Virus record (IMG/VR): IMGVR_UViG_3300042528_000294
Span: 1 to 30,071 of that record
Direction: 5' to 3' (one strand)
From: a virus
DNA: 30,071 nt
This document shows positions 9,340 to 18,212 of the stretch, in pieces. The position numbers were made by a program, and so were the translations under genes. Each line of letters opens with the position of its first letter. Positions within the stretch are counted from its first letter, which is position 1. Below the pieces are notes generated by a model that made no database searches, was not told where the DNA came from, and saw only the letters and a program-made list of their open reading frames with translations.

Positions 9340-9718
9340 GACAAAGGCGACGATAGTTCATGGGCCTCAAGCTTTCTAGCGGAGTCCACGTAACCCCAAC
9401 ATTAGGACGGACTGCAAGCAAGCCATTGTCAACAAATATGGCAATGGCAAAATTAGAAGTCCTTGAAAGAATTGTCATTGCATAGTCTTCCGGGCCATTG
9501 GTCTGCTCTGTCATTTCAAACCAATCCTGCATTATAGCATTCATTTCTTGTTTTGCCATATGAACGTACCACTTTTTCTTTAATTCAGGAACTAAAAGCC
9601 CACCGCCTTCCATTACACGAAAAACTAAATGTATGCAATCTGTAGCATTTGTTTTTTCTGGATCGGCGCAAAGACGGTATGGAAGGCCGACGTACTTTAT
9701 CCAGTGCTGGTTCGTCAT
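9332..9718 (-). CDS. NlpC/P60-like tail assembly protein (gpK-like), probably inactive
   Basis: 128 aa. 'VGLPYRLC' at residues 10-17 and 'ATDCIHLVFRV' around Cys28 correspond to the start and the Asp-Cys nucleophile of NlpC/P60 cysteine peptidases. The late part, 'SNFAIAIFVDNGLLAV' (88-103) followed by 'GVTWTPLESLRPMNYRRL', corresponds to the strand that in active members reads roughly H-V-G-I-Y-G-G-x-H-A. Here the expected histidines are Asn89 and Val103. So the fold and the cysteine remain, but the catalytic His and its partner appear absent. In lambda-like phages gpK sits at this position, helps tail tip assembly and may cut peptidoglycan. It overlaps both neighbours (ATGA with the gpL-like gene, 8 nt with the gpJ-like gene). 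Assignment to the family is good; loss of activity is inferred from alignment by eye. Confidence 0.7.
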   Translation of the reverse strand: MTNQHWIKYVGLPYRLCADPEKTNATDCIHLVFRVMEGGGLLVPELKKKWYVHMAKQEMNAIMQDWFEMTEQTNGPEDYAMTILSRTSNFAIAIFVDNGLLAVRPNVGVTWTPLESLRPMNYRRLCHE

Positions 9719-10188
9719 GACATTGAAATGGATCCCGTGCTTGGCAGGCTGCCAACAAGTTTGCTGCTTAGGGCTCTTTTGGGCACATGCGAATCAACCG
9801 CATCGAGCGGCGAAGAAAGTCTCAGCGTTGCCCGTTCCGTATTGATCTCTGGTCGAGAACAAACCCAGGTTTCCTGAGTAATTTGCTGAATAGTTGCATA
9901 GGTTTGTGGATCAAGCAATACCATTGTTATTTCGCATAACCAGTTTGACTGACAGGCCTCCACAAAAAGATTGATTGAAAGCGGATAAGGTGGAGCAATA
10001 AGCACCGCGTCACTTCTGTCGCCACCTTTTGTTCCTGCGCCCGTCGTAACACCAATCGGCGCAAAATTGTAAGAAACACTTTGATACGTCCTCAATTCAT
10101 TAACGTAGAAATTCTGATAGTTATAACCAGAGACATATACGCCTGCACTGGTTTTGAATCTGACAAAGTGGCAAATTGCAATCGTCAC
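9715..10188 (-). CDS. Minor tail protein, gpL / DUF1833-like, 157 aa
   Basis: GTG start one base after the tape measure stop (TAA-C-GTG). 'SGYNYQNFYVNELRTYQSVSYNFAPIG' is followed by 'APPYPLSINLFVEACQSNWLCEITMVLLD' and the ending 'CSRPEINTERATLRLSSPLDAV', then 'PKRALSSKLVGSLP'. The last part resembles the R-P-E-I...L-x-S-P-L-D...P-R-R block of lambda gpL and DUF1833 minor tail proteins, which line the tail tip between the tape measure and the hub. Lambda gpL binds an iron-sulfur cluster through a C-terminal Cys set; here the protein ends before such a domain, and the remaining Cys residues are scattered. It lies exactly where gpL is expected (tape measure, this gene, NlpC-like, gpI/J). The family call is by pattern and position. 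Confidence 0.7.
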   Translation of the reverse strand: MTIAICHFVRFKTSAGVYVSGYNYQNFYVNELRTYQSVSYNFAPIGVTTGAGTKGGDRSDAVLIAPPYPLSINLFVEACQSNWLCEITMVLLDPQTYATIQQITQETWVCSRPEINTERATLRLSSPLDAVDSHVPKRALSSKLVGSLPSTGSISMS

Positions 10189-10189
10189 G

Positions 10190-13100
10190 TTAGATACCTA
10201 TTTGACGGCGGGCTTTGACACTGTTCTTGAGCGAGCTGAGCGTGAGAGCGCGTCCACGCTCCGCAGCTTCGGCAAGTCCACGCTGGTACTGATCAACAGT
10301 AACATACTCAACATTGTTTATCATCTGAGATTCATACTTAATGTCAAGCGGCTTGGTGATCGCAGTTACGTTGCTTTCCATGACACGCTCCATGTTCTTT
10401 TCCTTATTCATGCTTGACACAGAGCTGAGCACCTCTCGTGTCTGACTGATTGCGCTGCTCGTCTCCCTACTATCACGCGCTTGCATGAGAGCCGAGATTG
10501 TCTCCTTCGTGGAAATAGCCGACTGAGAACCAGAAGACTTGCCAACTGCATTGCGTGAATCGCCAAAAGCAGAAGCCTCGGCTTTCTTGGAAGAATCAGG
10601 CGAGGAGATACGATCTGTAATTTTCTCAATGAATTCACGAGAGTTGGTAATTGCACCAGCCTCGCCCATCTGCTGCATCTGATCCGGTTCGCCGCCACTG
10701 ATTTCAGAAGCAAGAACGCCACGGGCAGCAGAAATAGCATCACCGTATGCAAGCTGCTGCTGAGAACCAGCGGCGAGCTGATCAGCGCCATCGGTACCGC
10801 CGACCTGATTATTTGTAATTTCACGAATCGTATTGCTATCTTTAGTCGCAAGCAACTTGTAAAGCTCTCGTGTTTCAGGAGAGGCAGAAGCTGCAGCTGC
10901 AGCAGCTTTGGCATCGTTCTCCTGAGTGATGCGCTTGATCATTTCAACGGCGCCCCTGGAATCAGAGATCGCCATTGCGGTAGCCCGCGACATCTTGCCT
11001 TGGGTTTCACCTGGCCTGAGGCCCATGCCGCCATAGCCATCAGATGCGCCACCAGGCAGCTCTAGCCCTGTCACTCCATCGCTCTGAGCCATTGCGTCAG
11101 AAGCCTCGTCAAGAGCGTCCCTGGCCTCAGAAATGGCGTCAGAGAAGCCTGTCGCATCAACGCCAAGGCGACCATCGGCGCCACGGCTAAGGGGAATGAT
11201 TGCCTCTGGGCCAGCCTCACCCATCAGACCGGTCTTGCGAATTCCACCATCGGCAAACCTGAAGAGAGTCGGCGAGGAGACAATGGAATTCGTAAACATT
11301 CCACCGCTACCGAAAGAGGCAATTCCGCCGTTGAAATAAGCACCTTTCGCGGCAAGACCACCGAGCATATCTGTAATATTCCCTGCCCCCGTATCAAGAC
11401 CGGTATTAGTAGCCTGTCCCATCGAGCCAGGCAGCGATGTAGCGCCAGCGCTTCCGATAGAAGCGGCAATGCCAAGCGCCTTAAGCGCCGTACCCCAAAC
11501 AAACATCAGTATTTGCTTAGCAATAATCTTGGCTGCCATTTCAGCAAAAGCGTCTGCAATGCCAGCCATCATCTGCGATAAAGCGTTCTTGACCTGAACG
11601 CCAACATTTGACATCTCGTTAAGCTTTAGCTTGGCTTGATTAATTTGATCCGTGTAACGCTTGTATTCATCGGTTCCCTCTTGAGTCTTTGAACGCAGTT
11701 TCTCAAGTTGATCAACTTCGTACTGAAGATCAAACCTCTCCCGCAATGTGCTGAGACCAGTTATTCCCTTAAACGAATCTTGAATTCCAGTGGTAAATGT
11801 ATCAACTATACTCCTTGCTGCGTCAATTCCCGGAGTAGAGAGTTCTTCGGTTTTATCAGCAAATACTTGACCCAATTGCTGCGTAAAGCTGCTTTCTTGG
11901 GCTGCAATACCACGAGTGGTTCCAGCTGCTGTGTTAGCTTCGTCAGTAGCTGTTGTTGAAAGCTGATTTTTCAGATCTAGCACTTTCTGGAGGGCGCTGC
12001 GAAGCTCTTCTTGTTTCTTAACGTCTTGCTCGGTTGCAATAAGGCGGGCAAGAGTGGCTTCAGTTAATGTAAATTCAGCATCGACAAGCTCTGGATTGAG
12101 CTTAAGGCGCTTCAGTTCCTGTTTTACGAGTTCGTTTGTAGAAACGTTAATTCCAGTAAGTACGCTATCAAGATCGCGCTGAATCTGCAGGACGCGCACT
12201 TCTGCATCCGCAATCTTCGGATTGGCGCCTTCCATAAGAAGACGATTACGGACTCTGCGATTATCTATTTCAAGTTGAAGCTGTCGATTCTGCTCGGAAT
12301 ACCCACGAAGCGGAGCAAGAGCCCTTTGCTCAAGCTGGAATCGTGCGCCTGCGAGTTCTATGCTATTTTTCTCAATCAATAATTGATTGTTGCTTGCCAA
12401 CGCAGACTTCAGATCATTCTGGAGCCTGATATATGTTTGAAGCAAGTCATTAACTTCAACCATCTGCGGCGCAGACGGAAGAGCGGGCATTGATGGAGCA
12501 GTAGGTGCGGTAGGCGCAGCAGTGGAAGCAGCACTTGATGCTCCAGTGGCGGTAGGCACGCCAGCCTTGGCTTGCTGGCTGCGTCCATAGAGGAAGTCGC
12601 CAATTAAAGCATGTACTTTTTTCTGTCCGGCCACAATTTGAGACATTGGGCCGCCCATCGAGCTACCCGGAATATCAAAAGCATTAAAGCCTTGCGATCT
12701 GTAATGCTGAGAACCAGCGGAATGGCGGCCAACTCGCTGTCCATATTGACCAAATTCGGTAATTTGATAACCATAGCCCTTGAGCATATCGGCAACTGCT
12801 TTTGTCTCTGCGGGATTTTTTCCTGCAAAGTGATAATGTATATTGGTTTCTGTGGCGTGCGAACGATCAAATCCAGCGAAGCCGGGGATGCCATGTAGCA
12901 TCTGGCGACCGCCTTGGAAGCCTCCAACATTGGCGTAATTTTTGCCAGTGGCGGGAGTGGAGAGCCCCTCCTGTCTTGCTATTTCGGTGGCCTTTGCAAT
13001 ATTTCCTTCTTCAACTGCAAGATCAAATCTCCTCCTGGCCATCGCCAAGCGATATTCTTCAACCTTAATTACATAATCACCAATCGAACGCTCAAGCTGG

Positions 13101-16100
13101 AATTTAACCTTGCCGACATCACGCGAGAATTCTTCGCGCTGAATAACCATCTGCCTAACTCTATCTTCTACGCTAAGCTTGTACTTTGCTGTCTCCCGAT
13201 CAATTGACTGAAGCTGCAGTTTCAGCTCGCGTTCTTTTTGCAGTAAATTAGCTTCTCCCTCAGCGCGAACTTTAACATACTCCCTAGCTGCGTCAACGAT
13301 TCCCTGAGCGATTGGATCAAGACCGGCACCTGCTTTTTGCAGCTGAAGATCGAAGGCGTCAATTGCGTTCTGTTGACGCAGCCGATCATTCTCAATTAAC
13401 TGACGCTCTAGTCCTTGACGCTTGTTGAAAATCTCATCCTCAACAGAGCGACGAAACTCAACAGCTTCGCGCTCTAGGTCAGTGGCGCGTTTGCGTAGAT
13501 CGTAAACAGTATCTTCAATGCTCAAGCGAAGATCTTGGGCAGTACGCTGAACGTCTATGCCCTGTTGATTTAAGGCACGAATCTTGTCAGCAGTTTCAAT
13601 TGATTTGAGAAGAACCTTTTCCTGTTCCTCCAAAGAAGAAGAAGGGGCCTTTGCTTGCTGTGGCGCAATTCTATTAAGAATGTCCTCTCGCGCTTTTAGC
13701 CCAGCTCCAGATATACCGGCTCTCTCTCCAGAAAGCTTTGCGACTTCTGCGGTAAAAGCTTTTCTTTGATCCGATGTCAGTCCAGCAATTCGCTCACCCA
13801 GGCCAACGGTCTTATTTGATTCAATTTTTGCGCCAACAATTTTAGCGACAAGATTGAGAAAGTCGCCAACAGGCCCAGCAATTAGAGCCTGCATTTGATA
13901 ATTCAGCTCGGCCCACTTTTTGCTTAAGTTGCTTGCGGAATCGCCAAGATCAACAAGATCATTGTATCCCTGAACGCCAACCTTGTTGATAATTTCAGAT
14001 TGAATTTGAGCAGCTGCTTGTGTAACTCTTCCCGACTCAATTAGCTTAGAAATATAGTATTCTTGCTGCCTGCTTGCAAACAAGCCAGCTTCTTTTAACT
14101 TATCAAAACTCTCTGTTGGATACTTAAGTGCTCGGCCAGTATCCTGTGCAGCTTGGCTCAGAGTGTCAAAAGCAGTGCCAAGCGCCGTGCCAACCAGCGA
14201 CAAGCCAAAACCAAGACCGCCACCAGCAAAGCCGCCAGCCGCACCACCAAGACCGCCACCAACAGCAGCTCCAACACCCTGACCAAATAGAAGCGGAAAG
14301 GCACCACCAATCAAGCCTTCGCTAACTGCAGCGGCACCCCTAGGGCCAAAACGGCGAGTCAGAAAATCAGCATCAGGAGCGCGACGCTCAAGCTGACGAT
14401 CAAGATTCGCGGCAGTTTCACGAAGTTGCCTTTCAAGACGATCAAAGCCCTCTGACGTTGGATCAAGAATTGCTCTGAATTCCTTGAGTGCCGCACTAAG
14501 AGCTTCAAGCTCCCTAATTGACGCAGTGGCGGGCTGAGCTAACTCCCGAAGCCCAAGAAGAGCCCTTGGGCCACCTGCAGCAGCCTGCTCAAATCGACGA
14601 CCGAAATCACCTGCTCCACCACCTGCCCCACCACGACCTCCACCGCCAAATCCAATCCCTCCGCCAAATGCACTGCGGACAGCGGAAGAGATGCGATCAA
14701 AGAGATCAGAAACAGACTGGCGAAGTGAACGAGACTGATTTTCAACTTCCGAGCTAGCAACGTCAATTGCTGGTGGAAGAGCCCTGCCAATACCGGACAA
14801 CCGACTAATTCTTGCCGGATCTGCCATAAATCCAAAATTCGCAGCAGAGAGAGCAGGGCGACCAGACGCACGGAACGCATCTTGGGAAAGAACCGATAAA
14901 CCCCTAGCTTCGGATCTGCGATAAGCCTCCTGAATTCTTTGTTGCTGAACAGCAGTCAGATTTTGCGATGCAGGAGGCAGTGCCCCGGCTATACGAGAAC
15001 CAGGAAGTGCTAGCTGACTCTGATTTAGTTTTTGCGTAGCAGCAATAACTTTATCAATAAACTCTCTATAGTCACCAACAAGTCCAACCCACGGATCTGG
15101 AGTTCTAACTGTACGAAAATATTTTGCGGCAGCAGAAGCGATTTCTTTTTCAAGCTCGCCAGGCCCAAGCTGCCTCTGAGCCGACATAAAAGATGGGATT
15201 TCGCTAGCTAAGGCACGACGATTTGCTGCGCCAGTAAGATTTGTTGTGATTGCAGAATCGGGAATAGCATTTAACAAGTTTTGGTAGATTTCTGGCTGTG
15301 TTGTTAGACCCGCTATTTCCCTTCTGAAGCGGGACATCATATCTTGAAACTCAGATGTCGCGCCCTGAGTGCCAGCGCCCATTTGAAATGGCCTGAATCC
15401 GGTAGACGGGCGCCCAACAATCTCAAATCCTTTATTTGTTGCTTTAAGCGTGTTTACGTCTCTAAGTAGGGTTTGCTGGCCAAATGCTTTGTCTGTCGCA
15501 GCGCGAATCCGAGGATACGACTTTTGCATTTCAGCGATATACGTTGTAATTAGATTTTGTACAAGCTCTATCATAAAGCGAGAAGGACTCGCAATGCCAA
15601 ACACATCTTTAATGGCCTGAGCAGCAGCACTGGCAAAAGTTTTTGCAGCAGCGGCTCCACGAGAGGCCCCTTTTCTTAGATTTGCGTTAAATGTTTCAGA
15701 GATATTTTGGGCAGCATCGCCAGCAGCAGGCTTACCAGTATTAAACTCACGAACAATTTTATCAATTGCGTCCTTGGGGGAAATACCGCCAAGAAAATCC
15801 TGCTTGGCACTTCTGGCCTCCCTAAGAGATTCAATAGCTTCCTCAAGTCCACTTTTTTTAGACTTGGATGCCAATCCTGCCGCTTCTGCGCTGGCCTGTT
15901 TTAGACCTTGCGCGTATCGGTAAGTCTGTTCTGCAGCGTCTTTAGTTCTTGCGGCAATGCGACCAGAAATATCTGTCAGGAACTCTGCGTTTTTTATTGC
16001 TTCTCTTGCGCCGCCGCCAAGAAATATCCCTCCGCGCTCTCCAGCCGCCTCACCAACTTGGCGAATTTGCCCCTTGAAGCTCGTTTGCCCCGCAGCCGGA

Positions 16101-17902
16101 AGAGCAAGCGGCGTGCCGAACATTGGGGTACCAGCCTCCTCCGCAAGCGCTCTAGCGGACCTAAAACGAGCCAAGTCAGCACTTGATTTATTTTCATTAA
16201 CCAAACGACCACGTTCTATCGCTTTGCGAATAAATCGCTGAGTGGAGGTCTCCCCAGCAGGACGCAGCTGATTGGCTTCCTTTAGGTACTCGGCGATTGT
16301 TTTTGCTTCATCCGCAGCCCGTCCAAGCCCTTCCGCGAAAAGCAAAGAAACGTCCGCAGCTTCTTGGGTACGCTGAGCCATTGTCCCAGCGGCTGTAGCA
16401 AGAAACTCTGGATTATTGATTTCTCTAGCTCCACCACCAATAAATGCGCCACCGCGACCACGACGCATTTGACCAGCAAAAGCTGTCTGACCAGCAGCGG
16501 GAAGTGCTGGAATTGTCTGCACTTTGCGACCCACTGCATCCAAGCCAGAACGTGATGCGTTAAGCACCATGTTCATTTCTGTTGCCTTATTAATTACTGA
16601 CTCAAAAAGATTTGTTTGCCTATCAAGAGTGAGCTTAATATTCTCGCCAAATTTAGTTTGGCCAAAACTTTTACCAGCCAAGAACACCGCATCGGCAGCG
16701 GTCTTCATTGCAGGCGCAAAAGCAAGGGCAGCAACAGATGCAAGTCCAAGTGAGCTAGGAACACTGCCCAGCGCCGAAAGCATGTCATTGATGATCGCTG
16801 GCACACCGCCAAAGGCCCCATTTAGTGCTCCGCCAATTGCTTTCGCAGCCGTTACGGCAGGCCCTTGAAGCATCCCTAGATCAACGCTGCCAAGCGCTTC
16901 TTGAGCAGTCGCATAAGCCCCACCAATGCCAAGCGCTCCAAGACCCAGACCTCCACGGATTGCTGCATTTCTGGTTCCGCGAGCAATTCTTGATCCTTGG
17001 CCAAACGTTAAAGCATCAAAAGTTGCTCCACCGGCTTTTTTCGCAATTCCACCAGCCGCTTTCAGAGTCTTAAATATTTCACTTCTAGCTGCTTCTTGCT
17101 GTTTAGCGTAGCTAGCGGCATTTTTTGCCCTTTCCCTAGCAAGCTGCTCTTCTGCTGCGATTTGAGACTTAACACCACTTAGTATTTCCCGCCCAAGCCT
17201 AGGATCTGCAAACGCAGTAAACGTGCCAGTAGCCTTGTCTCTTTGTTTAACCAGATTGTATTCAGCTGCTGCAATGCGACGAACAATTTCCTCATTGTCT
17301 TGCAGAGCAAGAGCTCTTTTCCTTAATTGTTGAATTTCTTGGGCGTAGTTACGAGCCTGCTCTTTTAGCAGATCAGAATTAACTCCAATGTTTTTTGTTC
17401 CGGCAAGAGTTCTATTCCATTCTCTTTGATCCTCAATAAGGGCACTTAGCTCATTTCTGAGTTGAGATATAACTCTTATGTCGCCAAGCTTAAAGGCAGA
17501 TTTAAGAGCCGAAGAAACTTCGTCAAACTGCTGCTTAATTTCTTTTAGCTTTCCTTTTGTTTGATCAAGACCTTTGGTTTCATCTTGAAAAGCGCGAGAA
17601 AGTCTTGATGTTCTTGAGCGTTCACGACGAAGTTGCGATTCAATTAAAATTCCCTTTTTAAGCTCTGCGTTAACGTCTCTAACTGCAGACGCCTGCGCTC
17701 TTGTAGCTGTTGCGGCTTTGCCTATCTCATTTAACGATCTAACATAGGTATTCAAATCAGTCACACGACCTAAAATACCCTGCTCAAATAAACCCTGTAT
17801 AGAATCTGCTGTTTGCTCAATTGACCTAAGCTTTGATTCAAGCTTATTCAACTCGGCTGTACCGTTAAGGATTAAATTAATCCTTGCGTCAATTCCAGCC
17901 AC
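10190..17902 (-). CDS. Tape measure protein with embedded M15-like peptidase motif, 2570 aa
   Basis: GTG start at 17902. The protein is long, mostly helical, and sits between the chaperones and tail tip genes, which defines a tape measure: it sets tail length and leaves the tube on DNA ejection. Residues 1-270 are rich in heptad-like helices. Gly/Ala-rich hydrophobic segments lie at about 310-345, 1185-1255 ('FAGGGLGFGLSLVGTALG') and 2130-2150. Coiled coil runs about 1440-1645 (DLEREAVEFRRSVEDEIF). At about 1680-1770, 'HATETNIHYHFAG' and 'GRHSAGSQHYRSQGFNAFDIPG' resemble the S-x-H..G-x-A-x-D zinc motif of M15 peptidases. At about 2230, 'LMGEAGPEAIIPLSRG' is a block found near the end of many tape measures. 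A duplicated segment lies at about 465-525 and 600-670. Lambda's equivalent is about 853 aa, so this is three times longer. The tape role is near certain; peptidase activity is unproven. Confidence 0.95.
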   Translation of the reverse strand: MAGIDARINLILNGTAELNKLESKLRSIEQTADSIQGLFEQGILGRVTDLNTYVRSLNEIGKAATATRAQASAVRDVNAELKKGILIESQLRRERSRTSRLSRAFQDETKGLDQTKGKLKEIKQQFDEVSSALKSAFKLGDIRVISQLRNELSALIEDQREWNRTLAGTKNIGVNSDLLKEQARNYAQEIQQLRKRALALQDNEEIVRRIAAAEYNLVKQRDKATGTFTAFADPRLGREILSGVKSQIAAEEQLARERAKNAASYAKQQEAARSEIFKTLKAAGGIAKKAGGATFDALTFGQGSRIARGTRNAAIRGGLGLGALGIGGAYATAQEALGSVDLGMLQGPAVTAAKAIGGALNGAFGGVPAIINDMLSALGSVPSSLGLASVAALAFAPAMKTAADAVFLAGKSFGQTKFGENIKLTLDRQTNLFESVINKATEMNMVLNASRSGLDAVGRKVQTIPALPAAGQTAFAGQMRRGRGGAFIGGGAREINNPEFLATAAGTMAQRTQEAADVSLLFAEGLGRAADEAKTIAEYLKEANQLRPAGETSTQRFIRKAIERGRLVNENKSSADLARFRSARALAEEAGTPMFGTPLALPAAGQTSFKGQIRQVGEAAGERGGIFLGGGAREAIKNAEFLTDISGRIAARTKDAAEQTYRYAQGLKQASAEAAGLASKSKKSGLEEAIESLREARSAKQDFLGGISPKDAIDKIVREFNTGKPAAGDAAQNISETFNANLRKGASRGAAAAKTFASAAAQAIKDVFGIASPSRFMIELVQNLITTYIAEMQKSYPRIRAATDKAFGQQTLLRDVNTLKATNKGFEIVGRPSTGFRPFQMGAGTQGATSEFQDMMSRFRREIAGLTTQPEIYQNLLNAIPDSAITTNLTGAANRRALASEIPSFMSAQRQLGPGELEKEIASAAAKYFRTVRTPDPWVGLVGDYREFIDKVIAATQKLNQSQLALPGSRIAGALPPASQNLTAVQQQRIQEAYRRSEARGLSVLSQDAFRASGRPALSAANFGFMADPARISRLSGIGRALPPAIDVASSEVENQSRSLRQSVSDLFDRISSAVRSAFGGGIGFGGGGRGGAGGGAGDFGRRFEQAAAGGPRALLGLRELAQPATASIRELEALSAALKEFRAILDPTSEGFDRLERQLRETAANLDRQLERRAPDADFLTRRFGPRGAAAVSEGLIGGAFPLLFGQGVGAAVGGGLGGAAGGFAGGGLGFGLSLVGTALGTAFDTLSQAAQDTGRALKYPTESFDKLKEAGLFASRQQEYYISKLIESGRVTQAAAQIQSEIINKVGVQGYNDLVDLGDSASNLSKKWAELNYQMQALIAGPVGDFLNLVAKIVGAKIESNKTVGLGERIAGLTSDQRKAFTAEVAKLSGERAGISGAGLKAREDILNRIAPQQAKAPSSSLEEQEKVLLKSIETADKIRALNQQGIDVQRTAQDLRLSIEDTVYDLRKRATDLEREAVEFRRSVEDEIFNKRQGLERQLIENDRLRQQNAIDAFDLQLQKAGAGLDPIAQGIVDAAREYVKVRAEGEANLLQKERELKLQLQSIDRETAKYKLSVEDRVRQMVIQREEFSRDVGKVKFQLERSIGDYVIKVEEYRLAMARRRFDLAVEEGNIAKATEIARQEGLSTPATGKNYANVGGFQGGRQMLHGIPGFAGFDRSHATETNIHYHFAGKNPAETKAVADMLKGYGYQITEFGQYGQRVGRHSAGSQHYRSQGFNAFDIPGSSMGGPMSQIVAGQKKVHALIGDFLYGRSQQAKAGVPTATGASSAASTAAPTAPTAPSMPALPSAPQMVEVNDLLQTYIRLQNDLKSALASNNQLLIEKNSIELAGARFQLEQRALAPLRGYSEQNRQLQLEIDNRRVRNRLLMEGANPKIADAEVRVLQIQRDLDSVLTGINVSTNELVKQELKRLKLNPELVDAEFTLTEATLARLIATEQDVKKQEELRSALQKVLDLKNQLSTTATDEANTAAGTTRGIAAQESSFTQQLGQVFADKTEELSTPGIDAARSIVDTFTTGIQDSFKGITGLSTLRERFDLQYEVDQLEKLRSKTQEGTDEYKRYTDQINQAKLKLNEMSNVGVQVKNALSQMMAGIADAFAEMAAKIIAKQILMFVWGTALKALGIAASIGSAGATSLPGSMGQATNTGLDTGAGNITDMLGGLAAKGAYFNGGIASFGSGGMFTNSIVSSPTLFRFADGGIRKTGLMGEAGPEAIIPLSRGADGRLGVDATGFSDAISEARDALDEASDAMAQSDGVTGLELPGGASDGYGGMGLRPGETQGKMSRATAMAISDSRGAVEMIKRITQENDAKAAAAAASASPETRELYKLLATKDSNTIREITNNQVGGTDGADQLAAGSQQQLAYGDAISAARGVLASEISGGEPDQMQQMGEAGAITNSREFIEKITDRISSPDSSKKAEASAFGDSRNAVGKSSGSQSAISTKETISALMQARDSRETSSAISQTREVLSSVSSMNKEKNMERVMESNVTAITKPLDIKYESQMINNVEYVTVDQYQRGLAEAAERGRALTLSSLKNSVKARRQIGI
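15880..16506 (-). repeat. Internal protein repeat in the tape measure
   Basis: Two copies of one segment occur about 134 codons apart. Copy one begins at about 16506 and reads 'LPAAGQTAFAGQMR' then 'GGAFIGGGARE', 'NPEFL' and 'AQRTQEAA'. Copy two begins at about 16104 and reads 'LPAAGQTSFKGQIR' then 'GGIFLGGGARE', 'NAEFL' and 'AARTKDAA', then 'YAQGLKQASAEA' against 'FAEGLGRAADEA' in copy one. Codons differ between copies, so the duplication is not recent. Confidence 0.75.
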
Positions 17903-17939
17903 TTTGATCGACCCAGACTTCTCATCAGTCTAGCCAGCA

Positions 17940-17968
17940 AGAGAAAAGCCGCCCCGACTGGAGCGGCT
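17940..17968 (-). terminator. Probable intrinsic terminator between tail chaperones and tape measure
   Basis: On the minus strand AGCCGCTCC-AGTC-GGGGCGGCT can form a 9-bp stem with one mismatch and a 4-nt loop, followed by TTTTCTC. The hairpin overlaps the stop codon of the T-type chaperone frame (17967-17969) and lies 38 nt before the tape measure start. It could lower transcription from chaperone level to tape measure level. Confidence 0.6.
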
Positions 17969-18212
17969 ATCGGCGAGACTGGCGCTTGATTTTCTCCATC
18001 TCTTGCTCTTGTCGCTTATTCTTGATTGCAAAATAGGCGGACCACAAAAGCATTTCTTCGTCTGTGACTTTTGTTTTAAGCTCAGACAAAGTGCAATGAA
18101 GAACTTCGGCGAGAGATAGCTGGAAGAACAATCTCCCGTCTGATTCAAGCTCAGACTCAATCGCTTTTGCTATCAGCTTCTGCTTCGTCCTCACTATTGG
18201 GACGCAGCGCAC
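17967..18212 (-). CDS. T-type extension of tail assembly chaperone, made by frameshift from the G gene
   Basis: This frame overlaps the end of the G gene and continues about 190 nt past its stop. The useful part is 'LFFQLSLAEVLHCTLSELKT' followed by 'DEEMLLWSAYFAIKNKRQEQE', which matches the pattern of T domains of lambda-type gpGT (short helices, 'W-x-A-Y-F-x-I'). The only start near its 5' end is a GTG at 18212, lying inside G with no ribosome binding site, and the frame is closed by a stop at about 18219-18221. It is therefore best read as a C-terminal extension of the G protein, joined by frameshifting somewhere between 18218 and 18157. T frame is +1 relative to G. In lambda, G and GT guide the tube protein around the tape measure and are absent from the virion. 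The T identity is good; the exact slip site is not known. Confidence 0.75.
   Translation of the reverse strand: MRCVPIVRTKQKLIAKAIESELESDGRLFFQLSLAEVLHCTLSELKTKVTDEEMLLWSAYFAIKNKRQEQEMEKIKRQSRR

Noticed and set aside
17930-18160. Minus-strand 76-codon frame overlapping the T-type chaperone frame.
   Set aside because: Third frame with a TTG start, Ser/Lys-rich product without pattern; the T frame has the conserved W-x-A-Y-F-x-I motif.
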